35,604 bases of DNA from Micromonospora noduli (GTDB lineage: Bacteria > Actinomycetota > Actinomycetes > Mycobacteriales > Micromonosporaceae): assembly GCF_003264365.1 (NCBI RefSeq), contig NZ_PYAK01000060.1, positions 1-35,604 of the forward strand, in the 5' to 3' direction. The notes beneath the pieces were generated by a model that did no database searches, was not told the DNA's origin, and saw nothing but the letters and a program-made list of their open reading frames with translations. Positions 7,268-14,903 of this stretch are shown here, piece after piece (the stretch's first letter is position 1; every line of letters starts with the position of its first letter). Both the position numbers and the translations under genes were made by a program.

Positions 7268-8356
7268 TCAGCTGATGCCGGCTTCGGCGCAGAACTTGGC
7301 GTAGGCCCCGGTGCAGACCTGCTCCTTGGTCGCGTAGCCGTCGGCGATGACGTCCTTGACGTTGTCCTTGTAGATGGCCTTCGGGGTGAGCAGCACCGAG
7401 GGGACGTCGCGGTCGCCGTCCTTCACCGTCTGGCCGGTGTCCTTCTTCTCGCCCTTGGCCAGCGCGATGGCCAGGTCCGCGGCGGCCTTGGCCTCTTCCC
7501 GGACCGCCTTGTAGACGGTCACGCACTGGTCACCGGCGAGGATGTTCTGCAGGCCCTCCACGCTGGCGTCCTGACCGGTCACCGGCACCTTGCCGTTGAG
7601 CTTGTTCTTCTTCAGGATCGAGATGGCGGCGTTGCCGAGAGTGTCGTTGGCGGCCAGCACGCCGTCGATCTTGCCCTTGGTCGCGGTGAGCTGCTGCTCG
7701 AAGATGGTCGCGGCGGTGGGGCCGTCCCAGCCCGGCACGGCGTCGTCCGGGCCCTTGGTGTATTCCTTGGAGTCGAACTTCGGCTTGAGCACCGAGTCGT
7801 AGCCGGCCTTGAACAGGGTGGCGTTGTTGTCGGTGGGGGAGCCGTTCAGGTACGCCACGACGGGGTTCTTGGCGCCCTTCTCGGTCAGGCACTTGGCCAG
7901 ACCCTCGCCCTGGAGCTTGCCGACGGTCTCGTTGTCGAAGCTGACGTAGTACTGGGCGGAGCCGCCGAGGGTGAGCCGGTCGTAGTCGATGGTGGCGACG
8001 CCCTGCGACTTGGCCTTGTCGAGCACGGCCTTGCCGGTGCCGGAGTCCAGGTTGACGATCATCAGGGCGGTCACACCGCCGGTGATCATCTGGTCGGCGA
8101 TGGTCTGGAAGGCGCTCTTGTCGTTCTGGGCGTTCTGGATGTCGTACTGGACGCCGGCAGCCTTGAACGCCTCCTCCAGGAAGCGACGGTCCGCCGTCTC
8201 CCAGCGGGGGGAGGACTTGCTATCCGGAAGGATCACGCCGATCTTGGGAGTCTTTTTGGAGTCGGCCGAGCCGTTGCCGGAGTCGTCGCTACAGGCGGTC
8301 AACCCGCCGGTCGTCAGCAGGCCCACGGCGGCGATGGTGAGGATCCCCTTACGCAT
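7268..8356 (-). CDS. Sugar-binding lipoprotein, XylF-like
   Basis: 362 residues from ATG 8356 (GAAAGGA site upstream). An N-terminal signal with lipobox LTAC predicts lipidation at about Cys22. The mature part is a periplasmic-binding-protein type I fold: KIGVILPDSKSSPRW, then TIDYDRLTLGGSAQYYVSFDN with VGKLQGEGL, close to the wording of XylF, and the hinge/third strand KIDGVLAANDTLGNAAI. It captures a monosaccharide outside the membrane for the ATPase and permease downstream. Sequence flavour points to D-xylose, but ligand residues cannot be confirmed by eye. First gene of the importer operon. Confidence 0.92.
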   Translation of the reverse strand: MRKGILTIAAVGLLTTGGLTACSDDSGNGSADSKKTPKIGVILPDSKSSPRWETADRRFLEEAFKAAGVQYDIQNAQNDKSAFQTIADQMITGGVTALMIVNLDSGTGKAVLDKAKSQGVATIDYDRLTLGGSAQYYVSFDNETVGKLQGEGLAKCLTEKGAKNPVVAYLNGSPTDNNATLFKAGYDSVLKPKFDSKEYTKGPDDAVPGWDGPTAATIFEQQLTATKGKIDGVLAANDTLGNAAISILKKNKLNGKVPVTGQDASVEGLQNILAGDQCVTVYKAVREEAKAAADLAIALAKGEKKDTGQTVKDGDRDVPSVLLTPKAIYKDNVKDVIADGYATKEQVCTGAYAKFCAEAGIS

Positions 8357-8454
8357 GTGCAGGGTCCTTTCGGGGTGGGGGAGGTGTTGTTTTGTTGTGT
8401 CCGGCAACGTATTTCGCGTCACACCGGCTCCACAAGACCGCGCAGGTGCATAGT

Positions 8455-8473
8455 TTGTTGGGAGCGATAACAA
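8455..8473. promoter_or_regulatory. LacI-like operator in the sugar operon promoter
   Basis: TTGTT and AACAA arms flank GGGAGCGAT, so the site reads TTGTTGGGAGCGATAACAA, about 100 bp upstream of the binding-protein start. The right half (GAGCGATAACAATT) resembles the E. coli lac operator half-site and actinobacterial LacI-family sites. A further TGTTA lies at 8488-8492. The only regulator encoded in the operon is a ROK protein, so the true ligand-binding factor is uncertain. Confidence 0.5.
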
Positions 8474-8534
8474 TTCAGCAACGCGACTGTTACTCCGCGG
8501 GTATCCCACGGGGGAGGCGACGTAACGACAGTCG

Positions 8535-9014
8535 TCAGTGGGTCTGCAACGGCGCGGTGCGGGCGTCGGTCAGCGCCACCAGATCCGCCGCGGCCAGCTC
8601 GAGTTGCAGACCGCGCCGACCAGCCGAGACGTAGATCGTCGGAAGGTCCAGCGCGGATTCGTCCAGCACCGTGGGCAACCGTCGACGCTGCCCGAGCGGG
8701 CTGATCCCACCGCGCACGTAACCTGTGGCCCGCTCGGCGACCGCCCGGTCGGCCAACACCGCCCGCTTGCCGCCGACCGCCGCCGCGAGCGCCTTGAGAT
8801 CCAGCTCGCCGGTGACCGGAACGACCGCCACTGTGAGCGCGCCGTCGACCTCGGTCACCAGAGACTTGAACACCCGCTCCGGTGCCACGTCGAGCGCCAC
8901 CGCCACCAACCCGCCGTAGTTCGGGGCGTCCGGCGACACCCGGTACGGATGGGTGCGATGCGCGATGCCGCGCTTGACCAACAGTGCCGTTGCCGGCGTT
9001 CCCTGTCCCGCCAC
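8535..9014 (-). CDS. ybaK: Cys-tRNA(Pro)/Cys-tRNA(Cys) deacylase, YbaK type
   Basis: 159 residues from GTG 9014. A single YbaK/EbsC domain: start GTPATALLVKRGIAH, the catalytic-lysine region RVFKSLVTEVDG, VPVTGELDLKALAAAVGGKRA, and GYVRGGISPLGQRRRLPTVLDE, which is the YbaK-type GGISP box. The enzyme hydrolyses Cys-tRNA(Pro) misacylated by prolyl-tRNA synthetase, editing in trans. It begins 10 nt after the methyltransferase stop, so the two probably share a transcript. Function follows from the family and is not otherwise tested here. Confidence 0.92.
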   Translation of the reverse strand: MAGQGTPATALLVKRGIAHRTHPYRVSPDAPNYGGLVAVALDVAPERVFKSLVTEVDGALTVAVVPVTGELDLKALAAAVGGKRAVLADRAVAERATGYVRGGISPLGQRRRLPTVLDESALDLPTIYVSAGRRGLQLELAAADLVALTDARTAPLQTH

Positions 9015-9024
9015 ACCGGCGACG

Positions 9025-10221
9025 CTAGTCGACAGGCCTACCGATCAGCACCGTCGGTGCGCCGTCGACCCGGGTGAGCACCAGGCTCGCCGCCTCGTCG
9101 CCGGCCAGCCGCAGGTCCCGTCGAAGCTGCTCCGGAGTGAGCGCGGAACCCCGCTTGAGGATCTCCACCCGGCCCACCCGACGATCCCGCAGCAGCGCCC
9201 GCAGGCGCTTGAGCGAGAACGGCAGCACGTCGGTGATCTCCAGGCAGCGCGCGTACGGGGTGCGGATCGGCTGGTCGGCGTAGAGGTAGGCGATGCTCGG
9301 ATCGCCCAGGGTGGCGTCCAGTTCGGTGGCCAGCTCGGCGACGAGGTGCGCGCGCACCACCGCCGGGTCCGGGTCGTACAGGTAGCGACGCGGCGGCCCG
9401 ACCGGCGCCTCGGCGGCACCCGAGCCGGTGAGCTCGTGGCGGTACGCCTCGGCGCCCCGCTGACGGTAGAGGGTGGCGCGGCGGGGCACCTCCGCCAGCT
9501 CGCCGCACCAGAGCGCGGCCTCGACCAGGTCGCCGTCCACGCCGACCCACTCGGCCTCCGCACCCGCCGGAATGAGCGCGTGGTCCAGGCCCGGCGCCAC
9601 CTTCACCACTGTGCGCGGCACCCGCTCGGCCAGCCCGGTGACGAAGTCCCACGGCGGCGAGTAGGCGCGCGGGTCGAAGATCCGCCGCCCGGTGCCGGTG
9701 GTGCGGCGGGCCGGATCGCAGAAGACCCCGTCGACCCGTGACACGTCGAACCCTGTCGCGTCGCCGCACTCGACAGTGAACAGGTCGGCCAGCCCGGCCG
9801 CCTCGGCGTTGGCGGCGGCCATCGCGGCGGTCACCGGGTCGGCCTCCACCCCGTACACCCGGATGCCGGCGCGGGCGGCGGCCAGCGCGTCGGCTCCGAG
9901 CCCGCACCCGAGGTCGGCCAGGGTGCGCACGCCGGCCGCGTACAACCGGGCGGCCCGACGGTCGGCGACCACCCGGCGGGTGGCCTGCTCCAGGCCGGGA
10001 CGGGTGAGGAACATCCCAGCGGCGGCCGAGCCGAACTTGCCCACCGCCCGGTGGCGCAACTCGGCCTGGGTCAGTGCCGCCGCGGCCAACGTCGGCGGCA
10101 CCCCGGTCGCGCGCAGCGCCGACGCCGCGACCAGTGGATCACCGCCGGCCAGGTCGGCCGCCGCCGTGAGCGCGGCCGACCCCTCAGGGGTACGCAGCGC
10201 CGCCAGCTGATCGAGATCCAC
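9025..10221 (-). CDS. Class I SAM methyltransferase with THUMP-like domain
   Basis: 398 residues from GTG 10221. An N-terminal helical region (~1-90) is followed by a Rossmann methyltransferase core with SAM loop LADLGCGLGADAL (~100-112) and acidic ribose-binding end YGVEADP. The catalytic-loop position reads FCDPARR rather than the NPPY of N6-adenine enzymes. The C-terminal ~80 residues (SLKRLRALLRD through VEILKRGSALTPEQLRRDL) match the THUMP-like domain of this actinobacterial family. That suggests an RNA substrate, but none is known to me. It lies divergent from groES with the CIRCE region between. Confidence 0.85.
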   Translation of the reverse strand: MDLDQLAALRTPEGSAALTAAADLAGGDPLVAASALRATGVPPTLAAAALTQAELRHRAVGKFGSAAAGMFLTRPGLEQATRRVVADRRAARLYAAGVRTLADLGCGLGADALAAARAGIRVYGVEADPVTAAMAAANAEAAGLADLFTVECGDATGFDVSRVDGVFCDPARRTTGTGRRIFDPRAYSPPWDFVTGLAERVPRTVVKVAPGLDHALIPAGAEAEWVGVDGDLVEAALWCGELAEVPRRATLYRQRGAEAYRHELTGSGAAEAPVGPPRRYLYDPDPAVVRAHLVAELATELDATLGDPSIAYLYADQPIRTPYARCLEITDVLPFSLKRLRALLRDRRVGRVEILKRGSALTPEQLRRDLRLAGDEAASLVLTRVDGAPTVLIGRPVD

Positions 10222-10273
10222 CCGGCCATTGTCCCGGCCGACCCGGAAATCCTGGCTGGCGGGGCGCGACGCG

Positions 10274-10300
10274 CTGGCACTCTCCTTGACGGAGTGCTAG
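10274..10300. promoter_or_regulatory. CIRCE element 1 (HrcA operator)
   Basis: CTGGCACTC-N9-GAGTGCTAG fits the CIRCE consensus (TTAGCACTC-N9-GAGTGCTAA) with exact 9-bp spacing and one mismatch between arms. It covers the -35 of the groES promoter, which explains repression by HrcA and release on heat shock. Confidence 0.92.
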
Positions 10301-10314
10301 CCACGGAATAACCT
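10286..10314 (+). promoter_or_regulatory. groESL promoter
   Basis: TTGACG (10286-10291), a 17-bp spacer and TAACCT (10309-10314) give a good housekeeping-type promoter. The -35 is inside CIRCE 1, and the start point should fall at or in CIRCE 2. The leader to groES is about 160 nt. Confidence 0.75.
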
Positions 10315-10318
10315 GCGA

Positions 10319-10345
10319 TTAGCACTCTCACCCTGAGGGTGCCAG
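10319..10345. promoter_or_regulatory. CIRCE element 2, right arm degenerate
   Basis: The left arm TTAGCACTC is a perfect consensus match. After 9 bp the right arm reads GGGTGCCAG, which differs from consensus at three positions. The position just downstream of the -10 suits a second HrcA site of lower affinity. Confidence 0.75.
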
Positions 10346-10480
10346 CTTCCGGGTCTCGCGACCCGGGTGCGCACGCCAGGCGGACCGGCACCCGCGACGA
10401 CGGCACCGCCCGGTGGCATGAGGCAGATTGACGCTGGTCAGCCCCGCTGGCCAGCAACGAAACCAGTACCCCAGGAGGGT

Positions 10481-10795
10481 ATGCCCGTGACTACCGCGAC
10501 CAAGGTTGCGATCAAGCCGCTCGAGGACCGCATCGTGGTCCAGGCGAACGAGGCTGAGACCACCACGGCGTCGGGCATCGTGATCCCCGACACCGCCAAG
10601 GAGAAGCCGCAGGAGGGCACCGTCCTCGCTGTGGGCCCGGGGCGCGTCGACGACAACGGCAACCGGGTTCCGGTTGACGTGCAGGTCGGCGACACCGTCC
10701 TCTACTCGAAGTACGGCGGCACCGAGGTCAAGTACGCCGGCGAGGAGTACCTGGTGCTCTCCGCCCGCGACGTCCTCGCGGTCATCGAGAAGTAA
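10481..10795 (+). CDS. groES: Co-chaperonin GroES
   Basis: 104 residues from ATG 10481, or 102 from GTG 10487. The GGAGGG site at 10474-10479 is only 1 nt from the ATG but 7 nt from the GTG, so GTG 10487 may be the real initiator. The sequence is standard GroES: KPLEDRIVVQ, the mobile loop region ETTTASGIVIPDTAKEKPQEG, AVGPGR, VGDTVLYSKYGGTEVKY and a C-terminal LAVIEK. It caps the GroEL chamber during ATP-driven folding. Controlled by two CIRCE sites. Confidence 0.97.
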   Translation: MPVTTATKVAIKPLEDRIVVQANEAETTTASGIVIPDTAKEKPQEGTVLAVGPGRVDDNGNRVPVDVQVGDTVLYSKYGGTEVKYAGEEYLVLSARDVLAVIEK

Positions 10796-10814
10796 GCAAC
10801 CGATCAGTGCCACT

Positions 10815-10842
10815 GCCCCGGTCCGGCTCGCCGGGCCGGGGC
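10815..10842 (+). promoter_or_regulatory. Hairpin between groES and groEL1
   Basis: Twelve-nt arms 10815-10826 and 10831-10842 form a GC-rich stem with one T-G mismatch around a 4-nt loop, in the 70-nt gap between groES and groEL. No T-tract follows. It may set the groES:groEL ratio by mRNA processing or partial attenuation. This is inference from position. Confidence 0.55.
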
Positions 10843-10865
10843 AATGGCGCTTCGAAGGGACATTA

Positions 10866-12506
10866 ATGGCGAAGATCCTGAGCTTCTCGGACGACGCCCG
10901 ACACCTGCTGGAGCACGGTGTCAACGCCCTCGCGGACGCGGTCAAGGTCACCCTCGGCCCGCGCGGGCGCAACGTCGTCCTGGACAAGAAATTCGGTGCG
11001 CCGACGATCACCAACGATGGTGTGACCATCGCCAAGGAGATCGAGCTCACCAACCCGTACGAGAACCTTGGCGCGCAGCTGGTCAAGGAGGTGGCGACCA
11101 AGACCAACGACGTCGCCGGCGACGGGACCACCACCGCGACCGTGCTGGCCCAGGCGATGGTTCGCGAGGGTCTGCGCAACGTGACCGCCGGGACCAACCC
11201 GGCCGGCCTCAAGCGGGGCATCGACGCGGCGGCCACCAAGGTCTCCGAGGCGCTGCTCGGCCGTGCCGCCGAGGTCACCAGCAAGGAGTCGATCGCGAAC
11301 GTGGCGACCATCTCCGCGCAGGACTCCACGATCGGCGATCTGATCGCCGAGGCGATGGAGCGCGTCGGCCGCGACGGTGTCATCACCGTCGAGGAAGGCT
11401 CGATGCTCACCACCGAACTGGACGTGACCGAGGGTCTCCAGTTCGACAAGGGCTTCATCTCGCCGAACTTCGTCACCGACCTGGAGGGTCAGGAGTCCGT
11501 CCTTGAGGACGCGTACATCCTGGTCACCACCCAGAAGATCTCGGCGATCGAGGAGCTGCTGCCGCTGCTGGAGAAGGTCCTGCAGAACAGCAAGCCCCTG
11601 CTGATCATCGCCGAGGACGTGGACGGCCAGGCGCTCTCCACCCTGGTGGTCAACTCGCTGCGCAAGACCCTCAAGGTCTGCGCGGTCAAGGCCCCGGGCT
11701 TCGGTGACCGGCGCAAGGCAATGCTCCAGGACATCGCGATCTCCACGGGCGCCGAGCTGGTCGCCCCGGAGCTGGGCTACAAGCTCGACCAGGTCGGCCT
11801 GGAGGTGCTCGGCACCGCCCGGCGCGTCGTGGTCGACAAGGAGAACACCACGATCGTCGACGGCGGTGGCCAGAAGGCCGACGTCGCCGACCGGGTGAAC
11901 CAGATCCGCAAGGAGATCGAGGCCTCCGACTCCGACTGGGACCGGGAGAAGCTGGCCGAGCGGCTGGCGAAGCTCTCCGGTGGCATCGCCGTCATCAAGG
12001 CCGGCGCGGCGACCGAGGTCGAGATGAAGGAGCGCAAGCACCGCATCGAGGACGCCATCGCGGCGACCAAGGCTGCGGTCGAGGAGGGCACCGTGCCCGG
12101 CGGCGGCGCCGCCCTGGTGCAGATCCTCTCGGTGCTCGACGACGACCTGGGCTTCACCGGTGACGAGAAGGTCGGCGTCTCGGTCGTGCGCAAGGCGCTC
12201 GTCGAGCCGCTGCGCTGGATCGCCCAGAACGCCGGTCACGACGGCTACGTCGTGACGCAGAAGGTCGCCGACCTCAAGTGGGGCAACGGCCTCGACGCCG
12301 CCAAGGGCGAGTACGTCGACCTGGTCAAGGCCGGCATCATCGACCCGGTGAAGGTGACCCGCAACGCGGTCACCAACGCCGCCTCGATCGCCGGTCTGCT
12401 GCTCACCACGGAGAGCCTCGTGGTGGAGAAGCCGGAGCAGGCCGAGCCGGCCGCCAGCGGCGGGCACGGCCACGGTCACGGCCACCAGCACGGCCCGGGC
12501 TTCTGA
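10866..12506 (+). CDS. groEL1: Chaperonin GroEL1 with His-rich tail
   Basis: 546-residue 60-kDa chaperonin from ATG 10866, with a GAAGGGA site at 10854-10860. Family hallmarks include KVTLGPRGRNVVLDKKFGAPTITNDGVTIA, the ATP-binding VAGDGTTTATVLAQ and AAVEEGTVPGGGAALV. The last ~15 residues alternate Gly and His (HGHGHGHQHGPGF) instead of the GGM repeats of E. coli GroEL or GroEL2. Such tails mark the groES-linked GroEL1 paralogue of actinobacteria, which in mycobacteria has client-specific roles in biofilm mycolate synthesis. A second groEL elsewhere in the genome is expected. An upstream in-frame extension is not homologous. Confidence 0.97.
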   Translation: MAKILSFSDDARHLLEHGVNALADAVKVTLGPRGRNVVLDKKFGAPTITNDGVTIAKEIELTNPYENLGAQLVKEVATKTNDVAGDGTTTATVLAQAMVREGLRNVTAGTNPAGLKRGIDAAATKVSEALLGRAAEVTSKESIANVATISAQDSTIGDLIAEAMERVGRDGVITVEEGSMLTTELDVTEGLQFDKGFISPNFVTDLEGQESVLEDAYILVTTQKISAIEELLPLLEKVLQNSKPLLIIAEDVDGQALSTLVVNSLRKTLKVCAVKAPGFGDRRKAMLQDIAISTGAELVAPELGYKLDQVGLEVLGTARRVVVDKENTTIVDGGGQKADVADRVNQIRKEIEASDSDWDREKLAERLAKLSGGIAVIKAGAATEVEMKERKHRIEDAIAATKAAVEEGTVPGGGAALVQILSVLDDDLGFTGDEKVGVSVVRKALVEPLRWIAQNAGHDGYVVTQKVADLKWGNGLDAAKGEYVDLVKAGIIDPVKVTRNAVTNAASIAGLLLTTESLVVEKPEQAEPAASGGHGHGHGHQHGPGF

Positions 12507-12525
12507 TCCGGTAGCGACACCCGTT

Positions 12526-12559
12526 CCGGGGCGCACCGCCGTACGGCGGTGCGCCCCGG
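12526..12559 (+). terminator. groESL terminator
   Basis: Perfect 15-bp stem (12526-12540 with 12545-12559) and a GTAC loop, 19 nt after the groEL stop, followed by a weakly T-containing CTCGTTCTCG. Very stable and well placed to end the heat-shock operon. Confidence 0.85.
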
Positions 12560-12640
12560 CTCGTTCTCGCGGGCTGGTAGGTCATTACCGAACGCTGACG
12601 TTGTTGGCGACCGGCCGAGATGATCGCGCACACTGGGCCG

Positions 12641-14326
12641 ATGAGCACCACGTCACGGCGGTATGCCGCGTTGGCCGGGATCACCGCCGCCGCCGTTGCG
12701 ATCGGGATAGCCGAACCGGTCGCGGTGTTGACCGGTCCCCGGTCGGCGCCCCTGGTCGCGGTCGGCGGGGTCATCGTCGACGCCGTCCCCGAGTCGCTGA
12801 AGCAACTCGCCATCGACCTCTTCGGCACCGCCGACAAGATCGCGCTGCTGGTCGGCACGGCCGTGTTGCTGGGAGGCTTCGCCGCGCTCTTCGGCGTACT
12901 GGCGGTCCGCCGGTTGGCACTCGGCCTGGCCGGCATTGCCGCGTTCGGCGCCATCGGCGTGGCCGCCGCGCTGACCCGCTCCGGCGCTGACCTCGCCGAC
13001 GCGCTGCCGTCCCTGGTCGGCGCCGGTCTCGGCGCCCTGGTGCTCTGGCTGTTCATCGGCGGACCGTTCGAGCTGGACCCCTGGACATGGTCACCACCCA
13101 CGCCGCCGGCTGGCCCGGTGTCCTCCGCTGGTCCGGTGTCGCCGGCTGGCGCGGTGTCGCCCGGCGAGTCGGTGCCGGTGTCCCCGGCAGGGCCGGTGCC
13201 GGTGACTCCCGCCGGGCCGACGGCGGCGGTCGAACCGGCCGGGCCTGCCGAAGTGGACCCGGAGTCGCGGCGCCGTTTCCTCACCGGCAGCGGGGTGCTG
13301 CTCGGCACGGCCGTGGTGGCCGGTCTGGGTGGGCGGTGGCTGGCGGGGCGGCGCGGCGTGTCCGCAGCCCGCGACGCGATCCGCCTGCCCTCGCCGGTCG
13401 CCCCCGCACCGGCCGTACCGGCGGGCGCGGACCTCTCACTGACGCAGCTCGCGCCGTACGTCACCCCGAACTTCGGGTTCTACCGGATCGACACTGCGCT
13501 GGTGGTGCCCCAGGTCGACCCGGACACCTGGCGGCTGCGGATCCACGGACGGGTCGGCAGGGAACGCACCTACAGCTACGCGGATCTGCTGGCCCGACCG
13601 CTGGTCGAGCGGTACGTCACGCTGGCCTGCGTCTCCAACGAGGTGGGCGGGGACCTGATCGGCAATGCCCTGTGGCTCGGCGTACCCCTGCGGGAACTGC
13701 TGGACGAGGTCGAGCCGGACGACGACGCCGACCAGGTCGTCGGCCGGTCGGTCGACGGCTGGACCTGCGGCACCCCCACCGCCGCGCTGCGCGACGGACG
13801 GGACGCGCTGCTGGCCGTCGGGATGAACGGCGAGCCGCTGCCGGTCGAGCACGGCTTCCCGGTCCGAGTGGTGGTGCCGGGCCTCTACGGCTACGTGTCG
13901 GCCTGCAAATGGGTGACCGAACTGGAGCTGACCCGGTTCGCCGACTTCGACGCGTACTGGGTGCCGCGCGGCTGGTCCGCCCAGGGACCGATCAAGACCC
14001 AGTCCCGGATCGACACGCCCCGCGGTCGTAACCGGCTGACCACCGGCCCGGTCACCGTCGCCGGTGTGGCCTGGGCGCAGCACCGGGGCATCAGCCGCGT
14101 CGAGGTACGCGTCGACGACGGCCCGTGGCAGGAAGCCGCGCTGGCCCCGACCGTGTCGGTGGACACCTGGGTGCAGTGGTCCTGGCGGTGGGACGCCACA
14201 CCGGGCGAGCACCGGCTCCAGGTCCGCGCGACCGACGCGACAGGTGAAACCCAGACCGAACGTACGCAGGACGTCGTCCCGGACGGGGCCACCGGCTGGC
14301 ACACGATCACCGTCACTGTCCGCTGA
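12641..14326 (+). CDS. Membrane-anchored molybdopterin-dependent oxidoreductase, sulfite oxidase fold
   Basis: 561 residues from ATG 12641 (another in-frame ATG is at 12620). The N-terminal ~150 residues contain four or five hydrophobic helices. A Pro/Ala/Gly linker with PAGPV-like repeats (~150-205) leads to RRRFLTGSGVLLG, which looks like a twin-arginine or stop-transfer segment. The catalytic domain (~265-460) is of the sulfite oxidase/YedY type; the molybdenum-ligand cysteine is Cys330 in TLACVSNEVGG, followed by GNALWLGVPLRELL and YGYVSACKWVTELE. The C-terminus (~470-561) is the Ig-like Mo-co dimerisation domain. It likely acts on the outer face of the membrane; the substrate is unknown. 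No partner haem gene is adjacent. Confidence 0.88.
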   Translation: MSTTSRRYAALAGITAAAVAIGIAEPVAVLTGPRSAPLVAVGGVIVDAVPESLKQLAIDLFGTADKIALLVGTAVLLGGFAALFGVLAVRRLALGLAGIAAFGAIGVAAALTRSGADLADALPSLVGAGLGALVLWLFIGGPFELDPWTWSPPTPPAGPVSSAGPVSPAGAVSPGESVPVSPAGPVPVTPAGPTAAVEPAGPAEVDPESRRRFLTGSGVLLGTAVVAGLGGRWLAGRRGVSAARDAIRLPSPVAPAPAVPAGADLSLTQLAPYVTPNFGFYRIDTALVVPQVDPDTWRLRIHGRVGRERTYSYADLLARPLVERYVTLACVSNEVGGDLIGNALWLGVPLRELLDEVEPDDDADQVVGRSVDGWTCGTPTAALRDGRDALLAVGMNGEPLPVEHGFPVRVVVPGLYGYVSACKWVTELELTRFADFDAYWVPRGWSAQGPIKTQSRIDTPRGRNRLTTGPVTVAGVAWAQHRGISRVEVRVDDGPWQEAALAPTVSVDTWVQWSWRWDATPGEHRLQVRATDATGETQTERTQDVVPDGATGWHTITVTVR

Positions 14327-14352
14327 TCCACGGCGTGGCGTCGCCGCCCCGG

Positions 14353-14500
14353 GCTGTGTCCGCGCCTGTACCGGCGCGCTGTGTTTGGCGACGTGCCCTG
14401 CGGGGTCGGTGGGCTGCTTGTCGCGTGAGCTGGCCTGTGGGCCGGTAGCTGTGTCCGCGACCCGGCCTGCGGGTTGGTGGGCTGTGTCCGCGACCTGGCG
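14353..14500. repeat. Degenerate tandem repeats of about 33-35 bp
   Basis: Five related GCTGTGTCCGCGACC-like cores begin near 14353, 14378, 14413, 14448 and 14481; the last two are nearly identical over about 32 bp (14432-14463 against 14464-14495). The copies fade towards the left. No coding frame is convincing. This lies in the non-coding stretch between the oxidoreductase and the hairpin at 14570. Confidence 0.6.
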
Positions 14501-14569
14501 TGTGAACTTTCGCAACCTGCCGTTCGGGTCGGCGGACCAGCTGAGTGACCGGTGATAGCCGGAGTGCAT

Positions 14570-14622
14570 GCAGATCTTGGACAGTTTCCGTTAGCGCCGA
14601 ACGGAAACTGTCCAAGATCTGC
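14570..14622. terminator. Perfect 23-bp inverted repeat, possible bidirectional terminator or dispersed element
   Basis: Arms 14570-14592 and 14600-14622 are exact reverse complements with a 7-nt loop. The arm contains AGATCTTGGACAGTTTCCG and is clearly less GC-rich than its surroundings. It lies between convergent genes. I recall similar AGATCTTGGA hairpins in Micromonospora intergenic DNA, so it may belong to a dispersed family; that needs a genome search. Confidence 0.65.
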
Positions 14623-14785
14623 GAGCGAAGTCGGTTGTTCGACTTCATCCGCCTCTGGTCGGGCTAGTTCGGCGTCCGCAGCCCCGTGGCCTGTGTGCCC
14701 AGCCCGGTGGCCGGCGTCCCCTGCCGGCGATCGGCGAACGGCGGCTGGCTGGCGGGTGGCGCCGGGCGATCGGTGGCAGCAGAAA

Positions 14786-14827
14786 GACCGCTGCCGGCAC
14801 CCCGGGTTGCGGGTGCCGGCAGCGGTC
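14786..14827 (-). terminator. Terminator of the lysozyme-like gene
   Basis: A 17-bp perfect stem (14786-14802 with 14811-14827, loop 8 nt). Read on the minus strand it follows the 14904 stop by about 75 nt and is followed by TTTCT, which gives a Rho-independent signal in the correct direction. Confidence 0.8.
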
Positions 14828-14903
14828 GGTGTCGTGCTGTGGTGCTGTGTGCGGTGCTGCCTTGGCGCGGTCGTCGGTGGTGCTGGCTTGCTGTGGTGCG
14901 GGG

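Noticed and set aside
10863..12536. Long open frame antisense to groEL1
   Set aside because: It mirrors third-position GC bias of a real gene; the translation has no homology and groEL is certain on the plus strand.
14353..14500. CRISPR or satellite-type array
   Set aside because: The copies are too degenerate and of irregular spacing, with no cas genes.
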